DNA of 64,000 nt from Symsagittifera roscoffensis (GCF_963678635.1 NC_087062.1:43538395-43602394); one strand, 5' to 3'; counted from the first letter of the stretch, positions 23,791-35,579 are shown. Notes: generated by a model from the letters alone, not told the origin. Numbers and translations are program-made.

Positions 23791-25705
23791 GGAGCTCTAC
23801 TACGCAGAAAAAAACTAACTAGGAAGGGATCGTTTTGTCGTCCGTCACCTCCTGATTGAAGCTCCTGATTTAAGCATTCTAAACAATTTACTTAACTGGT
23901 AGGGTGGTTAATACTTAACTCTATTAACCACCTTTTTTTGGTTTCTTGCTGATTTCAAGGTTCCCTAATCATTCCTCATTGTCGAGAAAAACGTAAAAAC
24001 GCCTTATAAAACTGTTGTTACTGTTTGGTATAGGAGCTTTCCTAAAAATTTCTTTGAAACCTGGAAGGGTCTACCTTCAACAAGAGTCGTTTTGTTAAAA
24101 ACAGTCTACAACGTTTTTGTTAAATTGTTTCAATCCGAAATCGATTAACTCAATGCTTAAGTTTTTTTAATTACTTATCTAACGGTTCCATAACAAACTG
24201 GATCGGTCCAGTGGTTCTCAAGTTATAAGTCAAAACAAACGTCTGTCGTCCAAAATCAAAAAATTTTCCGGCGTTAAAGGTTTTTCTAGAGTTCTTGCCC
24301 TTTCGACCTAAAATTTTTGACCCGAGCGCAAAAAACCGATAATTTTTAAGTACAATTTAAAAAAACTATAAAAAAAACAGCTGAAAAGATTTGCCCAAAA
24401 CGTTGCAACTTTGATCCTTTCAGAGTGATGAATCCACTAAATCAAACTATTTAAGTTTTTGGGACCAACAAATTTACCGGCAAGAGTGTCTTAAAATCTT
24501 TCGTTTCACGAGTGTTTGTTGTCCGAACAACAATTTTCATCGCACTACCTCAAAAACTTCAAAAACAATATTTTGCGGCATTTCATTTTTCCAAAAATCA
24601 CGAAAAATCGGATCTCGATACTCAGTTGGTTCAGAACATGTTTGCTCTTTATCCAACTGGCTCCTCTAGATACATTAGTCAAATTACGATGCAACTCCTT
24701 ATGTCAGCGCTTTTTTCCGTTTAAAAAATTGGATATTTTAAAAATCGCGTTTTGCGGGAGATCAAAATATTAATATTTTGACCCTAAAACTGGTCTGTTT
24801 ACGGTCTATCCGATTGTAGAACGGAACAAGATTCTTAATACGGGTATCACAAATACTTGTATTTATAGTATTACACCCCTTCGGGTCCGTTCAAAATCCG
24901 AATTAAGGTGTTTAATTCGGAAATTTGCAACTCGGTGGAGGATCATTACAGTGCAGTCCCTGTCGAGCCCTCTACCGAGTGATATCGTACTTTCTGTACC
25001 AAAAAAGATATAAAATACTTAACGATGCCCGACATTCAGTTGAGTCGGTTGTTGTTGTTCTTGAGACCCTTACTGCCGCTTCAGGCGCTGCTTGCTGGAT
25101 AGGTTTTCTACTCCAACCACTTGACGTTTCCGGACTGAGCGCAACTTAGCATTTACGTGCTTAAAAACTCAAACAACAGTACAGGCACAAGAAAACGGCT
25201 ACAGGTTGATTTTAACTACCTTGATTTGATATAAACGCCTTTAACAACAACATTTTTTACAACAAGAATAGGTAAGCTTGGATTTCATCTCGTCTGGAGG
25301 GATAATTTCTCTTGATTTCATTTTTCTACCTGTTTTTCGTTTTTTTTTAGTTATTTTCTTTGTTTTTGAAAATTACTAGGTTGGTTGAATACTACTTTGT
25401 AGGTTCAATACTACTTTTTGTTTGGTTTGCAGTATATCTTCAAGTGTTTTCGGTCCTATAACGCACAGGGAACGACGGGTTGGCCGATTCTCAACTCTTC
25501 GCGGGGCGTGATTTTTTGGTCTTAACTAGGTTACAAAGTTAAATCGGGGAATCTGGATGGCTTCCGCGTTCCGAACTACCCTTCCAGCTCTTGGTTGAGG
25601 GCCTTATTAGAAGCATCCGCTCAGCGCGGAGTGCTTTCGTTAATGCGTTCGCCAATCATGATGTTAAGAATAACACCATAAAATTGAGCGCCATAAAAAC
25701 GTATA
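23791..25705 (-). other. Noncoding leader of copy B
   Basis: This is about 1.9 kb between the 5' LTR and the satellite, read on the minus strand. The first ~60 bases after the LTR align with the start of the copy C leader (gtttttatggcg, then acatcatga). Later stretches around 25020 resemble the copy C leader around 35040. No gene is supported. Small identical frames at 24512-24773 recur at 28013-28274 only because the DNA is duplicated. Confidence 0.6.
25684..25693 (-). promoter_or_regulatory. Putative tRNA primer-binding site, copy B
   Basis: In minus-strand sense this reads tggcgctcaa, 12 bases after the LTR end. The flanking gtttttatggcg is shared with the copy C site at 34001. The TGG start fits pairing with a tRNA CCA end. 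The tRNA is not identified. Confidence 0.45.
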
Positions 25706-26671
25706 TGTATTACGTATTAGCCCGGAAGTAAATACCGACGGAAAATCAAGCTAGATTCTAAAAAAAAATGGCAAGATTCTGAAAAGAAAGGCATGTGAAA
25801 CAGAATTTCACATGCCTTTAACCGTCTCTACCAAAACCAGTTCAATGTGTAGTTCTCGTAAGATCGGGTCGACTGAGTCGTTACAACTTAGAGGCTATCG
25901 GCCAAACCACTCAAATCATTTTACTTACATGCAAAATAGTGAGCTCATGGCTGCGTCTCATAAACAGGTCATTCATAAACACAGGGTTGTATAACTATTG
26001 ATTTTGTTTAGTAGATAAAATCATGATAACCATTTGAGATGGATCGTGGATCGAAACCCTCCCACAACTCCTAGCTTCTCTTTCTCTGAAAATGAATCTG
26101 ATATTTTTTAACTTCAATTCAAGACATTACAGGAAACTAAAAAATGTTGAAAAAAGTGTACACACTTGTCATCATGATTAATTTTGGTTTCCTGCTTTCG
26201 CGTGAAGAAGCGTCTTATTCACGATCAGGAAGCGTACAAATTCTATCGTCAGCCCTCCTGGTTCGCGCGATCTGCTGTGCAACAATTGTAGCTGCACAAT
26301 CGCTACAACGCGGAGCGCCCTTCTTCAAATACTGACGACTGTAGTTTGTATCGTCTTCTATATCTGTTGTACGTCTATTTCTGATTAGCGAAAATCTTTG
26401 TTCTGATTTTCAAACTTTCAGTTCTTGCGAAGATAAAAACTGTCACGTGTCATGCACGCTCAAATCAAAAACTTAAAAATAACCAAGTCAACCCAAACTG
26501 ATCCTTCCCAGTTGGTTCAGTTTAATAATAAAACTGCTAATCGTCAAAATCAGCATAACTTCCAACAACTGCTCTAAATGCAATCGTTCATTTTCGGGGT
26601 CATTCTTGTAGAATGGCAGAACAAAACTTAGTAGAAGAAGCAGTTCATCAAATTTTTTTTAAAGCATTACA
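25706..26671 (-). repeat. 5' LTR of copy B
   Basis: A 966-bp LTR whose minus-strand start is tgtaatgc and whose end is taataca. It is followed by a leader similar to that of copy C. Blocks near its 3' half (tctaagttgtaacg; ttggtagagacgg) resemble tctaagctgtaacgg and related stretches of the copy C LTR. It directly abuts a Penelope-like coding fragment at 26672. A duplicate lies at 29202-30168. Confidence 0.75.
25787..25819. other. Perfect 14-bp hairpin near the LTR 3' end
   Basis: The arms aaaggcatgtgaaa and tttcacatgccttt flank the loop cagaa. The same hairpin is at 29282-29314. The related LTRs at 5.8 and 13.5 kb lack the second arm. Confidence 0.9.
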
Positions 26672-27020
26672 ACTTGGAATATGTTCGTCGTTGAGGCTAT
26701 GAAGGTAAATAGAAAACAGTGGGTTGACGACCAATACACAGAATCGTGGACTGATAAGACTGTTTCAAGGATACCTGGCAGACTCATTAAAGGAGTATTC
26801 ATCAAGAGCTCTTGCAAGGACCCACATCAAGGTGGTATTCATAATACAGACACACCACCCATGATATTGGTGCAGTTTAGAGGCGATGAAAGTCTGATGT
26901 TTGCAAAAAAAGTGCGGATCATATTCGAGGCACCAATTGTTTTCAACACCAGAAAGCTGAAAACCTGCCTACCATTCTTAGATACTTGAACTAAAATCAA
27001 AAATGGTTTTAAAGATTTCG
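26672..27020 (+). pseudogene. Penelope-like element fragment, RT-to-endonuclease linker
   Basis: The frame 26681-26989 reads MFVVEAMKVNRKQWVDDQY, then ILVQFRGDESLMFAKKVR and VFNTRKLKTCLPFL. This is the region between RT and GIY-YIG endonuclease in Penelope-like elements. It starts exactly at the copy B LTR and is cut at 27020 by the satellite of the second tandem copy, so it lacks the endonuclease. The continuous version is at 30169-30775. Confidence 0.7.
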
Positions 27021-27522
27021 TCTTGTGCTTCCGGATTGGCTTGAATATGACCCTTCTGGATTGGCAAAAATAGGACGCCTCCGGATTGGGACCCTTCCGA
27101 GTTGGCGAAATGAGACCCTTTGGAGTTTACCAAAAATTGCAACCCCCCAGGATTGGGACCCTTCCGAGTTGACAATATAGGACACTTCCGAGTGAATAAA
27201 AAAAATTAGACCATTTGGATTGGAAACAAGATGACCCATCCGCATTGGCTAAAACATGACCCTTCCGGATTAACAAAACTTGGGACCTCTCCGGATTGGG
27301 GCCCTTTCGATTTGGTAAAATGGGACCTTTCAAAATTGACCAAAAATTGGACCCCTCTATTTGGAAAAAAAAGATGACACTTCCGGGTTGGCTTAATTAT
27401 GACCCTTCCAGATTGGCAAAAAAAAAGGAATCCTCCGGACTGGGAACCTTCCGATTTGGCAAAATGGACCCTTCAGAGTTGACCAAAAATTAGACCCCTC
27501 GGATTGAAAAAAAAGATGACAC
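27021..27522. repeat. Satellite segment in the second tandem copy
   Basis: About 0.5 kb of the same satellite as at 22059-23790. It begins with the variant cttccggattggcttgaat that also occurs at 23455. It then joins tgtttagtataggag, which in the first copy lies 24022 and beyond, so the second copy carries a shorter array. Confidence 0.9.
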
Positions 27523-30517
27523 TGTTTAGTATAGGAGCTTTCCTAAAAACTTCTTTGAACCTGGAAGGGTCTACCTTCAACAAGAGTCGTTTTGTTAAAA
27601 ACAGTCTACAACGTTTTTATTAAATTGTTTCAATCCGAAATCGATTAACTCAACGCTTAAGTTTATTTAATTACTTATCTAACGGTTCCAAAACAAACTG
27701 AATCAGTCCAGTGGTTCTCAAGTTATAAGTCAAAACAAACGTCTGTCGTCCGAAATCAAAAAATTTTCCGGCGTTAAAGGTTTTTCTAGAGTTCTTGCCC
27801 TTTCTACCTAAAATAATTGACCCAAGCGCAAAAAACCTATAATTTTTAAGTACAATTTAAAAAAACTATCAAAAAGAACAGCTGAAAAGATTTGCCCAAA
27901 ACGTTGCAACTTTGATCCTTCCAGAGTGATGAATCCACTAAATCAAACTATTTAAGTTTTTGGGACCAACAAATTTACCGGCAAGAGGGTCTTAAAATCT
28001 GTCGATTCACCAGTGTTTGTTGTCCGAACAACAATTTTCATCGCACTACCTCAAAAACTTCAAAAACAATATTTTGCGGCATTTCATTTTTCCAAAAATC
28101 ACGAAAAATCGGATCTCGATACTCAGTTGGTTCAGAACATGTTTGCTCTTTATCCAACTGGCTCCTCTAGATACATTAGTCAAATTACGATGCAACTCCT
28201 TATGTCAGCGCTTTTTTCCGTTTAAAAAATTGGATATTTTAAAAATCGCGTTTTGCGGGAGATCAAAATATTAATATTTTGACCCTAAAACTGGTCTGTT
28301 TACGGTCTATCCGATTGTAAAACGGAACAAGATTCTTAATACGGGTATCACAAATACTTGTATTTATAGTATTACACCCCTTCGGGTCCGTTCAAAATCC
28401 GAATTAAGGTGTTTAATTCGGAAATTTACAACTCGGTGGAGAATCATTACAGTGCAGTCACTGTCGAGCCCTCTACCGAGTGATATCGTACTTTCTGTAC
28501 CAAAAAAGATATAAAATACTTAACGATGCCCGAAATTCAGTTGAGTCGGTTGTTGTTGTTCTTGAGACCCTTACTGCCGCTTCAGGCGCTGCTTGCTGGA
28601 TAGGTTTTCTACTCCAATCACTTGAAGTTTCCGGACTGAGCGCAACTTAGCATTAGCGTGCTTAAATACTTAAACAACAGTACAGGCACAAGAAAACGGC
28701 TACAGGTTGATTTTAAATACCTTGATTTGATATAAACGCCTTTAACAACAACATTTTTTCCAACAAGAATAGGTAAGCTTGGATTTCATCTCTTCTGGAG
28801 GGATAATTTCTCTTGATTTAATTTTTCTACCTGTTTTTTGTATTTTTTAGTTATTTTCTTTGTTTTTGAAAATTACTAGGTTCAATACTACTTTGTAGGT
28901 TCAATACTACTTTTTGTTTGATTTGCAGTATATCTTCAAGTGTTTTTGGTCATTTAACGCACGGGGAGCGACGGGACGGCCGATTCTCAACTCTTCGCGG
29001 GGCGTGATTTTTTGGTCATAACTAGGTTACAAAGTTAAATCGGGGAATCTGGATGGCTTCCGCGTTCCGAACCACCCTTCCAGCTCTTGGTTGAGGGCCT
29101 TATTAGAAGCATCCGCTCAGCGTGGAGTGCTTTCGTTAATGCGTTCGCCAATCATGATGTTAAGAATAACACCATAAAATTGAGGGCCATAAAAACGTAT
29201 ATGTATTACGTATTAGCCCAGAAGAAAATACCGACGGAAAATCAAGCTAGATTCTAAAAAGAATGGCAAGATTCTAAAAAGAAAGGCATGTGAAACAGAA
29301 TTTCACATGCCTTTAACCGTCTCTACCAAAACCAGTTCAATGTGTAGGTCTCGTAAGATCGGGTCGACTGAGTCGTTACAACTTAGAGGCTATCGGCCAA
29401 ACCACTCAAATCTTTTTACTTACATGCAAAATAGTGAGCGCATGGCTGCGTCTCATAAACAGGTCATTCATAAACACAAGGCTGTATAACTATTGATTTT
29501 GTTTAGTAGATAAAATCATGATAACCATTTGAGATGGATCGTGGATCGAAACCCTCCCACAACTCCTAGCTTCTCTTTCTCTGAAAATGAATCTGATATT
29601 TTTTAACTTCAATTGAAGACATTACAGGAAACTAAAAAATGTTGAAAACAGTGTACACACTTGTCATCATGATTAATTTTGGTTTCCTGCATCCGCGTGA
29701 AGAAGCGTCTTATTCACGATCAGGAAGCGTACAAATTCTCTCGTCAGCCCTCCTGGTTCGCGGGATCTGCTGTGCAACAATTGTAGCTGCACAATCGCTA
29801 CAACGCGGAGCGCCCTTCTTCGAATACTGACGACTGTAGTTTGTATCGTCTTCTATATCTGTTGTACGTCTATTTCTGTCTGATTAGCGAAAATCTTTGT
29901 TCTGATTTTCAAACTTTCAGTTCTTGCGAAGATAAAAACTGTCACGTGTCATGCACGCTCAAATCAAAAACTTAAAAATAACCAAGTCAACCCAAACTGA
30001 TCCTTCCCAGTTGGTTCAGTTTAATAATATAACTGCTAATCGTCAAAATTAGCATAACTTCTATAAACTGCTCTAAATGCAATCGTTCATTTTCGGGGTC
30101 ATTCTTGTAGAATGGCAGAACAAAACTTAGTAGAAGACGCAGTTCATCAAATTTTTTAAAGCCTTACAACTTGGAATATGTTCGTCGTTGAGGCTATGAA
30201 GGTAAATAGAAAACAGTGGGTTGACGACCAATAAACAGAATCGTGGACTGATAAGACTGTTTCAAGGATACCTGGCAGACTCATTAAAGGAGTATTCATC
30301 AAGAGCTCTTGCAAGGACCCACATCAAGGTGGTATGCATAATACAGACACACCACTCATGATATTGGTGCAGTTTAGAGGCGATGAAAGTCTGATGTTTG
30401 CAAAAAAGATGCGGATCATATTCGAGGCACCAATTGTTTTCAACACAAGAAAGCTGAAAACCTGCCTACCATTCTTAGATACTTGAACTAAAATCAAAAA
30501 TGGTTTTAAAGATTTCG
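27523..30517. repeat. 3.5-kb tandem duplication, right copy
   Basis: A near-identical copy of 24022-27020: leader, LTR and Penelope-like fragment. At its right end the Penelope sequence continues uninterrupted, so this copy keeps the original flank. Confidence 0.9.
29202..30168 (-). repeat. Duplicated 5' LTR of copy B
   Basis: A second copy of the LTR at 25706-26671, carried by the tandem duplication. It has the same ends and the same hairpin and again abuts Penelope-like sequence at 30169. It is not an independent insertion. Confidence 0.8.
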
Positions 30518-30775
30518 ATATGTGCTTGTAACTCTACCTATGTTGGGCAAACAGTTCGACATCGGAACACAAAAATCGATGGACACCGAAAAGAGGGCAC
30601 ACCCGTAGGAAAACATCTGAGGCAGTGTGGAAGTGAGGGCACGAGCAAGATAATGTCATGTGAGATTATATACTAAGCTAACACCAACCTCAAGCTACTG
30701 ACATTAGAAGCACTTCACAGCTGGAACGAGAGACCGATGATGAACATGCACGATGATTTTCGGCTAAAACAAAAA
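30169..30775 (+). pseudogene. Penelope-like element fragment with GIY-YIG endonuclease
   Basis: The linker (VNRKQWVDDQ, RKLKTCLPFL) is interrupted by an in-frame TAA near 30232. After a stop near 30485 it continues to about 30530 and beyond with CNSTYVGQTVRHRNTK, then GTPVGKHLRQCG. This is a GIY-YIG-type core (the YVGQ stretch with downstream Arg and His). It closes with LKLLTLEALHSWNERP and a basic tail ending near 30772 (KINKKF). The GIY-YIG nuclease nicks target DNA in this class. Stops make the copy dead. The RT half that should precede it is separated by copy B or lost. Confidence 0.75.
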
Positions 30776-31015
30776 ATAAACAAAAAATTTTGAATTGAAA
30801 AACTGACGCGTTTCGAAATTCGAAACTGAGACGAATCGAAAAAAACTTAAGGTTATAAATCAATAGATTGTCTCATAAATTTAATTCTGATGACATAATC
30901 AAGATAAATTCTGATTCGCAAATTTCTGATTCGTTGATTTTTTTTATTTTTTGTATATACATTGTCTAAGGATATTTTTATGATCGATGATCATTTTGTA
31001 ATTTATAAATAATTT
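30776..31015. other. AT-rich spacer between Penelope-like fragments
   Basis: I see no gene here. It may be the 3' UTR of the first element and the 5' UTR of the next. Confidence 0.4.
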
Positions 31016-33093
31016 AAACCCGATGATTCACAAATGTGCAAAAACGTTCGTAATTTACATTTTTGTTTTGCTCTAACTAATAAGTTTATCACAAAAGCTC
31101 TACCTTGGAAATGGTTACAAAAACTTCTGAAGAGAACCGATGAATTTTGACATCTATTAGAATATGTGAAAAACTTAGCAAACTTTGAGAACGTCATTTG
31201 TTGAGTTTTTCTCTAGATAAATGCTTAAATAATGATACATTTTCCAATTTTCTCAAGTTCTGTGTTCCCAAAACTGATGTTGTCTCTGATAAAGCTTTAC
31301 TAAACTTTCAAAAACGACTGCTGAAAGATGAGGTGAGAAAGGTGAAAGCTCTCATCAAGTTTGGTTCAGGAACTGAAAAATTTTGATGAAAGAAGATATC
31401 GTTTTTATCAACGAAACTGATAAAAAAGTGAATGTCATCAGTAGTTTTCAGTTTACTTCAAAAGCAAACAAAAACAAAATCACAGAAACAAGGAAAAACA
31501 AAATGACCGCTAAATTTCTTAAATTGTCCACTTTCCGGTAAGAACCTCCACGGAAGACTAAAACTTCGATAAAAACCTTGTATGAATTTAAGCTGTCAAC
31601 TTTTGAAGAAGTTGGCAACTTTGTATGTTGAAGAGTTTCTTTCATATGGTCGAGAAATCCTATTAAGGATAAGTTTAACAAATTTGATTTCCTAGCCGAT
31701 AATGACAGTATACTAAGAAATCTTCGTCTGAAAAGTATTGTGGAGATAACACTATGTGAAATAAAGGCCTGGGCAAAGTGGTTTTCAAGGAACATCAAAA
31801 AAACTCCAGATGATCGTGAATTTTCAAGAGTGATGAAAATTTTGATAGAAAATGATGTTTTTGTTGTACCTATTGATAGGGGCAATGGATTTTGTGTTAT
31901 GAGAAGACAAATTTACTACAGAAAACTAAACAAGTTTTTAGATTGCCAAAATTTTATAGAAATCGAAAGTAGAGCTAATAGTTTTACCTTGAAAGTAGAA
32001 AAAGATATCAAAAACACACTTGAAATGAAAAAAACTAGAACTCATTAGTGATAAAGTTCATTCGAAACTCAGAACTACCGGAGCTCAGTCCGCTATGTTA
32101 CACGGTTTGACTGACCTTTATGAGTATGATACACCACTCAGTCCGGTTCTTTCAATTTCTGGCTGTAGTTTTCATCAGCTGAAAAACTTTTGACCCCCTT
32201 CTTTGAAAAGGTTCCTGGCGCAAACATTGAAACATCTACGTTAGACTCTCGGGAACAACTAATACTTGGCAAAAATGAAAAAAAAAGTTTCACCAGACGT
32301 TAAAAACTTGGACACAAACGTCTCGGTATTGGAAGCGATTGAGATTACTCTACGTAAATTGTATGCAACTGATTATGCACCGGATATTGAGTGTTCAACT
32401 CTCAAAATGCGGCTTAAATTAGCCGTGACTTATGTTTATTTCACAAGTAGTAGAAAATGGAAGTATCAGAAAGATGGGTTAGCTATGGGTGCATGCCTGG
32501 CAGTTTTTTTGGCTAAAAGTTGGATGCAATCGTTCGAAGGTGTGATGAAAGATGAAAAAGATGGCTTGAAGCAAAACCATGGCATAATCAAAAAACCATC
32601 TGAAAACATCAAAAAGCAGAAAACAGATTGTTTGGAACAGTTAGGGTGTCGAACGTGAAAAATGTGTAAAATGTTTTCATGCTAAGTGTTAAATTGTCAG
32701 TAACGACGAATATCAAAAAATGGGTAATTTAGGATAGTGTTGTGAGTTCTGTCGTAATCTACCAGACAATTCAGTTTGCAATAATGAAAGAAAATTGTTT
32801 GAAAGACGACAACATTTATACTGTAGATGACGACCCAAACACGTTACTTAATAGAGCGAACTCCTTGCATAAGAACTTACAATTTAGTATAAAAAAAGCC
32901 AAAGAAAAGAGTGAACTTGCTTTTTAGTACAAGAATTTGTAGTAAATCAACAAGAAAGATTACTTGCAACTGATAACAAAAACCAACTGATAATGAAATT
33001 ATTTTGAATTTTCTCAGCTGTGTGCTCCCCGAATACAAAAAGGTCATTGTGGAAGGAACAATACAAAGGTTGTTTCGATGTACCTCTAGCCGG
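31016..33093 (+). pseudogene. Penelope-like element, 5' half (pre-RT and RT)
   Basis: Discontinuous + frames give FCVPKTDVVSDKALLNFQKR (31250-31330) and VVPIDRGNGFCVMRRQIYY (about 31865-31920). Then come SPDVKNLDTNVSVLEAIEI (motif A region, 32290-32345) and QKDGLAMGACLAVFLAKSW (RT motif typical of this class, 32466-32525). At about 32656-32760 there is a CVKCFHAKC...CCEFC pattern, a PHD-like finger inserted in the RT. The match continues to QKPTDNEIILNFLSC and ends at a CTSS-coding stretch next to the copy C LTR. Frameshifts and stops are common. Confidence 0.75.
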
Positions 33094-33989
33094 TGTGCCA
33101 GTCGGTCATATCTGGAAGTTTGACCTTGAGGAACACGATATACGTGGTTTTGGGATGAAGTTAAATTTTTCAAAAATTCGAATTGAGCCTGTCATGCTCA
33201 GTTTTCTCGCGACAACTGAAAAAATCAAAAAAAAATCAGAACGACCGAGTGGCAATAGCGGGAAAGTGACAGAAAAAACAGCGGGAAATTGCTATTCGCA
33301 ATTTCCGAGATTATAATAAAAACACGATAGTAGAGCTGCCCTATCTTGATATAGAAGACAGAGTGATTACGAAAGAAGATCGAAATTCAGCTGAACCAGA
33401 GTGAACGTTCAGTAGAAAGGTAGGCAACTGAAGTCTCCCAATGGTTCAGACCCAAAAACTATTTTCTCAAATTAAAACTCATTTCCTTCGATTGGAACTC
33501 ATTGATAGAAAACTTCTCGGGTGATATTCAGTGATATTTATGCTAGAGTTACTAATTAGCTTAATTACTCTGATTCTCAACTGTGCTGCTATGTAAGTAC
33601 CTAATTTAATTTTCCCGAGTGTATTTTGTGATAAGTATGTTGAGATAAGGCGAGTTTTAGGTTGATCCATCTGAAATGGATCAAAGTTCCACTGTCTAAT
33701 AAAAAGTTACTTAACGGATTGTTCCGAACCTGTTTTTAACGGCGTTCGTGTATTTTGGGTATTTTGAAACCTAAGTATGTGGACGTTCTTATTTTCTAGA
33801 GTGGGGGTATTTTGGTAGTGGCCTCTAAGCTGTAACGGGTTCTAGTCTCATGTCGCAAGTGTACCGAATTGGCTCCGACCGTTTTGAGGTAGAAAAACAC
33901 AAGAGATAGTGTCCCTGACTCTTGAGCCAATGGTTATAGGGCCTATTTTTCTTAAGCCTCATAAGTGACCGAAGTAGGCGACTGTTACA
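33094..33989 (+). repeat. 5' LTR of copy C
   Basis: A direct repeat of 56762-57655. It begins tgtgccag and ends gactgttaca, so it has TG...CA termini. The left flank is Penelope-like RT sequence. Confidence 0.95.
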
Positions 33990-34000
33990 TAGTGTTTTTA

Positions 34001-34013
34001 TGGCGATCCTGGG
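34001..34013 (+). promoter_or_regulatory. Putative tRNA primer-binding site, copy C
   Basis: tggcgatcctggg lies 11 bases after the LTR end. The sequence around it (gtttttatggcg) is conserved in copy B. It begins with TGG as expected for pairing to a tRNA 3' CCA. I could not assign the tRNA. Confidence 0.5.
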
Positions 34014-34496
34014 TGTTTTTATGACATCATGACTACGGAGTCGAACCCACTTGACACAGCTCCGGGCTACATGCCCAATCTAGAGTACCGGTAGTACGGT
34101 TCAGCGGAAACGTGTAAGCCTTCCGGTTGTACCGTGATAGCTTTTTAAGAAAACTTGAGAAAACTTCCTGGTACGCTCTCCGAACGAGGCTTAGCTAACC
34201 GAGTAAGGGGGGTAACTAGGGAGACAAAAACACGAGCAAAAAGACAAAAAGCGAAACAAAAACAAGAAAACAGAATAGAAAAAGGAACAAAAACCATAAA
34301 ACAAAAATGACAGTGACTTTGACACCAGATTTGTTGGATCAAACATTTATATTAATTAAATAGTATACCCATACTCTTTTATAAGACCGATCGTTTCGAT
34401 CAACCTAGCAATCTAAACCAGTAACCTCAATAAGGTGCCCAAGTGGGGGGTGTTGTTAAGAGTTTTCAGATAGCTTGCAACTTAGCTGGACAACTA

Positions 34497-34703
34497 GGAG
34501 ACTTGACTGGAAGAGGTGACCAGCCGAGTGGGAAAGTGTTTCACAAGGATTGAGCCGAACCACTAGGAGACTTGACTGGAAGAGGTGACCAGCCGAGTGG
34601 GAAAGTGGTTCACAAGGATTGAGCTGAACCGCTGGGAGACTTGACTGGAAGAGGTGACCAGCCAAGTGGGAAGGTGGTGCTGGTGTCAAGTGCAGTGCAC
34701 GTC
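34497..34703. repeat. 69-bp tandem repeat, three copies
   Basis: Units starting ggagacttgactggaagagg lie at 34497, 34566 and 34635 in the leader of copy C. Because 69 is a multiple of 3, the minus strand stays open over it. That is not evidence for a gene. Confidence 0.9.
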
Positions 34704-35575
34704 AAGGGGACAACCAGCACGGGACCGGTACAACAAGAGGAGGACGCACAGGGGTGATCTCAAGTTGGACAAACGGATGTCGTTAAAATCCACATTACAT
34801 TATAGGAAATCAGTGTAAAACTGGACAAGCGGAGCCCCATTGTTTTGAGGAAGTTTTTACTCAAGCAGGCCTGGAAACAGGTCTTCGGTTTTCTCTCGAG
34901 AGGTTTAGCACCCGGCGCTTAAGGGAATTTTTGGCTTAAGAGGGGGGCTAAAGAGGGGGGAGGTTAGAAGGGGGCTGGTTAGGTTAAAGGTTGGTGGTTG
35001 TAAAGTGTAAAAAGGGGGGACACATTAGAGTAACTAATTGTTCGGCATCGTCGATTTAGTTATATTAGATACTTACACGCGTTGTTTATAAGAAGCGGAT
35101 ATCCAAATTTAACATCGAGTTAAGGTAGGTACCCTGGTCGGATCGGTAGGGGGATCGGACATAAACAGTTTTTGTGATACCCCATAAGATCGCTAGCAGG
35201 GGGGAGGAAAACGCGTGGCAATTGCGTACCAGACGTTTTTTCGGACAAAGGTTGGCATCTGTCAGCTTTGAGTTTTAAGTGGGTTCATCTCTCTGTTTTT
35301 ATATTTTTTCCTGTTTAAATTTTTACGTTTTGGTGAGAACTTGTTATTGGTATTTGAAAGAACAGGTGATCACAAGATACCTGCGAAGAAGTTGGGGTTT
35401 CAAATTGCCTGAAACAACGAAAGGGAGATAAATACAGGGGGGTCAGTATTCGAAGCTTTTGGCCATTAAGATATGGTTTTTGGGAAAATTTTTCCTAGAG
35501 CTCAAGTGGTGGTACACGGTACAGTGGTTCAAGAGTCCCCACAACGAAGAGGAAGAAATCCTACTATCCAGACAC
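34704..35575. other. Copy C leader, no gene seen
   Basis: G-rich stretches around 34930-35010 and AT-rich stretches alternate. A segment near 35040-35075 resembles the leader of copy B. It probably holds packaging or translation-control structures, but nothing specific can be supported. Confidence 0.4.
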
Positions 35576-35579
35576 TTGG

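Larger units (their letters stand above)
13468..26671 (-). mobile_element. Giant Gypsy-type retroelement, copy B (internally deleted)
   Basis: Read on the minus strand, this has an LTR (26671-25706), a putative PBS, a noncoding leader, a tandem satellite, gag, the end of RT, RNase H and connection, the integrase C-terminus, the last ORFs of the family and a second LTR (14400-13468). It parallels the long copy at 33094-57655 but lacks the protease, the RT active site, the integrase core, the macro domain and both SGNH domains. It is therefore a non-autonomous derivative or a remnant. The LTR ends are tgtaatgc (5') and gaatgttaca (3'), consistent with TG...CA. No matching target duplication is visible. 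Confidence 0.75.
23990..27020. repeat. 3.5-kb tandem duplication, left copy
   Basis: This contains leader, 5' LTR of copy B and the start of a Penelope-like fragment. It repeats at 27523-30517 with offsets of 3496-3501 bases and very few differences. The left copy ends at aaagatttcg (27011-27020), immediately followed by satellite sequence, which is the junction between repeat units. Confidence 0.9.

Noticed and set aside
24512..28274. Identical 70- and 85-codon frames at 24512-24773 and 28013-28274 as a conserved small protein
   Set aside because: They are identical only because the surrounding 3.5 kb of DNA is duplicated. They lie in a noncoding leader and have no recognisable motif.
25706..30168. 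Two independent solo LTRs at 25.7 and 29.2 kb
   Set aside because: They share identical flanks on both sides with constant offset, so they are one LTR carried by a tandem duplication. The left one serves as the 5' LTR of copy B.
34001..34080. A tRNA gene in the leader
   Set aside because: It has a TGGCG start and a gtcgaacccac stretch but no clover-leaf pairing that I can construct. A primer-binding site explains the first part better.
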